Origin: Hyunsoonleella flava | Lineage (GTDB): Bacteria; Bacteroidota; Bacteroidia; Flavobacteriales; Flavobacteriaceae | NCBI RefSeq assembly: GCF_004310325.1 | Contig: NZ_SIRT01000004.1 | Span: forward strand, 62,001 to 126,000 | DNA: 64,000 nt | Reading direction: 5' to 3' | Shown here: positions 62,878 through 64,000 of the stretch, one piece after another | Numbering within the stretch: position 1 is the stretch's first letter | How the letters are laid out: the number at the start of each line of letters is the position of its first letter | The notes under the pieces: model-generated | Seen by the model: only the letters and a program-made list of their open reading frames with translations | Databases searched by the model: none | Told to the model about the DNA's origin: nothing | Translations under genes and position numbers: made by a program

Positions 62878-63610
62878 GTACTTTGTCCTGTTTTCTGTAC
62901 TTTAATTTTGCCTGTTCATATAAGAAATAAAAGCCTACAAGCCCCAATGATATCGTAAAGAAGTTAAGAAGGTTTTGATGTGAGACGTATAAATACGCAA
63001 TATTGATTACCTCGGCAAAAACAATACATATCGCACCTACTAATATGTAAAATGCTTTTCTGCTATCCTTGTAAAAATAATTTAAAAGTGCCAAGGAGAG
63101 TATCATTAGCATGGAAGCGTTGTATACTATTTCTAAAATATATTCCGCACCTAAATCTAAATAGGGGTTTACAATCTGTAAAAGGACATAAGCTATATAT
63201 GAATTTAAGATAAATAATACTATTATAGAAAAAAGATAGTGCTTCAAAATATAGCTAAGAGATAAATTTCTGCCTATTTCAATAGTTAAGGCTATATATG
63301 CAAGAATATACAAGCCATTTCCTATGAAATAATCAATGTGATAGGATAGTTTATCAGAAAAGATTATCATTAAATCTGATATTGAATACAGCACCAGAAA
63401 TAAGACGAAATACAGCGATCGTTTTTCAACATTACAGAAATACGCTATCGTGATAATAGGTAAAATCAACGCACTGGTAGCATCTGCGTAGAACAGCTTG
63501 CCTGAGAACAAAAAATACACGAATAGTGCATAAATTGAACCTACCATACATGCTAAAACTTTGGGGCTACACATAATATTGGTTAATAGCTTTAAAGCAA
63601 ATATAACCAA
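62870..63610 (-). CDS. YhhN-like integral membrane protein
   Basis: 246 residues; an internal Met at 63574 (MCSPKVLACMVG) is an alternative start. About eight membrane spans with the YhhN/TMEM86 pattern, e.g. LFYADATSALILPIITIAYF and LYSISDLMIIFSDKLSYHIDYFIGNGLYILAYIAL (G/A-x-x-x-S-D in span 3). Animal and some bacterial relatives hydrolyse lysoplasmalogen; that activity is not shown here. The protein lies 44 bp downstream of ligA on the same strand. Confidence 0.65.
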   Translation of the reverse strand: MVIFALKLLTNIMCSPKVLACMVGSIYALFVYFLFSGKLFYADATSALILPIITIAYFCNVEKRSLYFVLFLVLYSISDLMIIFSDKLSYHIDYFIGNGLYILAYIALTIEIGRNLSLSYILKHYLFSIIVLFILNSYIAYVLLQIVNPYLDLGAEYILEIVYNASMLMILSLALLNYFYKDSRKAFYILVGAICIVFAEVINIAYLYVSHQNLLNFFTISLGLVGFYFLYEQAKLKYRKQDKVLN

Positions 63611-63654
63611 AAAATGTAATTAATCGATAAAAAAATGCTTTTTATCGTTAATAT

Positions 63655-64000
63655 TTACATTTTATTAATTATTTGTAAGAATTTAATTTCATTAATCAAA
63701 TCAATTCCCAAAGCATCGGCCTTATTCTTTTTACTTGGCCCCATTTTATCCCCAGCAACCACAAAACTAGTTTTTGAAGATATAGAACTACTTACTTTTC
63801 CACCATTATCCTCAATGAGCTTTTTAAGTTCTGTTCTTGAAACGTGTTCAAATACTCCAGAAACAACGATAGATTGCCCTTTTAGGATATCTGTTTGACC
63901 TTCCAATTCCTCTGAAGATATTTCCAACTGCACTCCAAATTGCTTTAATCGATTTATGATATTGATATTTTCTTCTGAAGCAAAAAACAGTTTTACACTT
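63655..64000 (-). CDS. ligA: NAD-dependent DNA ligase, C-terminal end (partial)
   Basis: The frame is open to the right edge and ends at 63655. The last 90 residues form a BRCT domain: GQSIVVSGVFEHVSRTELKKLIEDNGGKVSSSISSKTSFVVAGDKMG, then SKKNKADALGIDLINEIKFL, as at the C-terminus of bacterial LigA. Upstream residues to the edge read SVKLFFASEENINIINRLKQFG, fitting the HhH-to-BRCT joint. The catalytic Lys and adenylation domain lie outside the window. Confidence 0.88.
   Translation of the reverse strand, partial: SVKLFFASEENINIINRLKQFGVQLEISSEELEGQTDILKGQSIVVSGVFEHVSRTELKKLIEDNGGKVSSSISSKTSFVVAGDKMGPSKKNKADALGIDLINEIKFLQIINKM

Overview
The window comes from an AT-rich member of the Bacteroidetes, most likely a marine Flavobacteriaceae. 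Pointers are many promoters with the Bacteroidetes -7 box TAnnTTTG, almost no Shine-Dalgarno sequences, SPII lipoproteins with Bacteroidetes-type lipoboxes, and a typical flavobacterial gene order (bamD, rpoZ, coaBC, DUF4835, recN, fabI; coaE beside a YbbR protein; an RprXY-like two-component pair). No species is named.

Positions 1-26,112 are accessory and read as one stress or low-oxygen survival island. In the middle are a sensor kinase with a FixL-like PAS and a LOV (flavin, blue-light) domain (10248-12125) and a response regulator in which a receiver is fused to a CRP/FNR DNA-binding module (12139-13191). Around them are six tandem-domain universal stress proteins, a small heat-shock protein, a metallo-beta-lactamase/beta-CASP RNase, an ATP-cone/PD-(D/E)XK protein, a site-2 protease with CBS domains, an ABC exporter with its adaptor, a CDP-alcohol phosphatidyltransferase, a bactofilin-like membrane protein, a carotenoid/retinoid-type FAD enzyme, a C_GCAxxG_C_C redox protein, a VIT1-type transporter and several small unknown proteins. 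Ten dyads of the form TGAT-N4-ATCA (nine perfect, one with one mismatch) precede these units. In every case a TAnnTT -7 box follows at 23 bp (one at 22 bp), the geometry of FNR class II promoters centred near -41. One of these promoters drives a stretch without a convincing gene that ends in a strong terminator and holds a long hairpin, so it may encode a regulatory RNA. A broken thioredoxin gene lies at 9494-9685.

At 26,088-26,112 there is an isolated 3' end of a tRNA (Ser-type) followed by a terminator. To its right the content turns to housekeeping and no further TGAT-N4-ATCA dyads were seen between genes. This suggests that the left part is an island inserted at a tRNA gene, although no integrase is visible.

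Positions 26,159-64,000 hold the core genome: pheT, an ABC-F ATPase, trmD, an M61 peptidase, a BatA-like protein, a dihydroorotase-like protein lacking its metal ligands, an RprXY-like pair, coaE, fabI, recN, coaBC, rpoZ, bamD, an inward-rectifier K+ channel, dapA, a split UshA-type nucleotidase and the 3' end of ligA. A TlpA-type gene at 27187-28403 appears frameshifted.

All calls were made by reading the sequence and translated frames; no database search was run.
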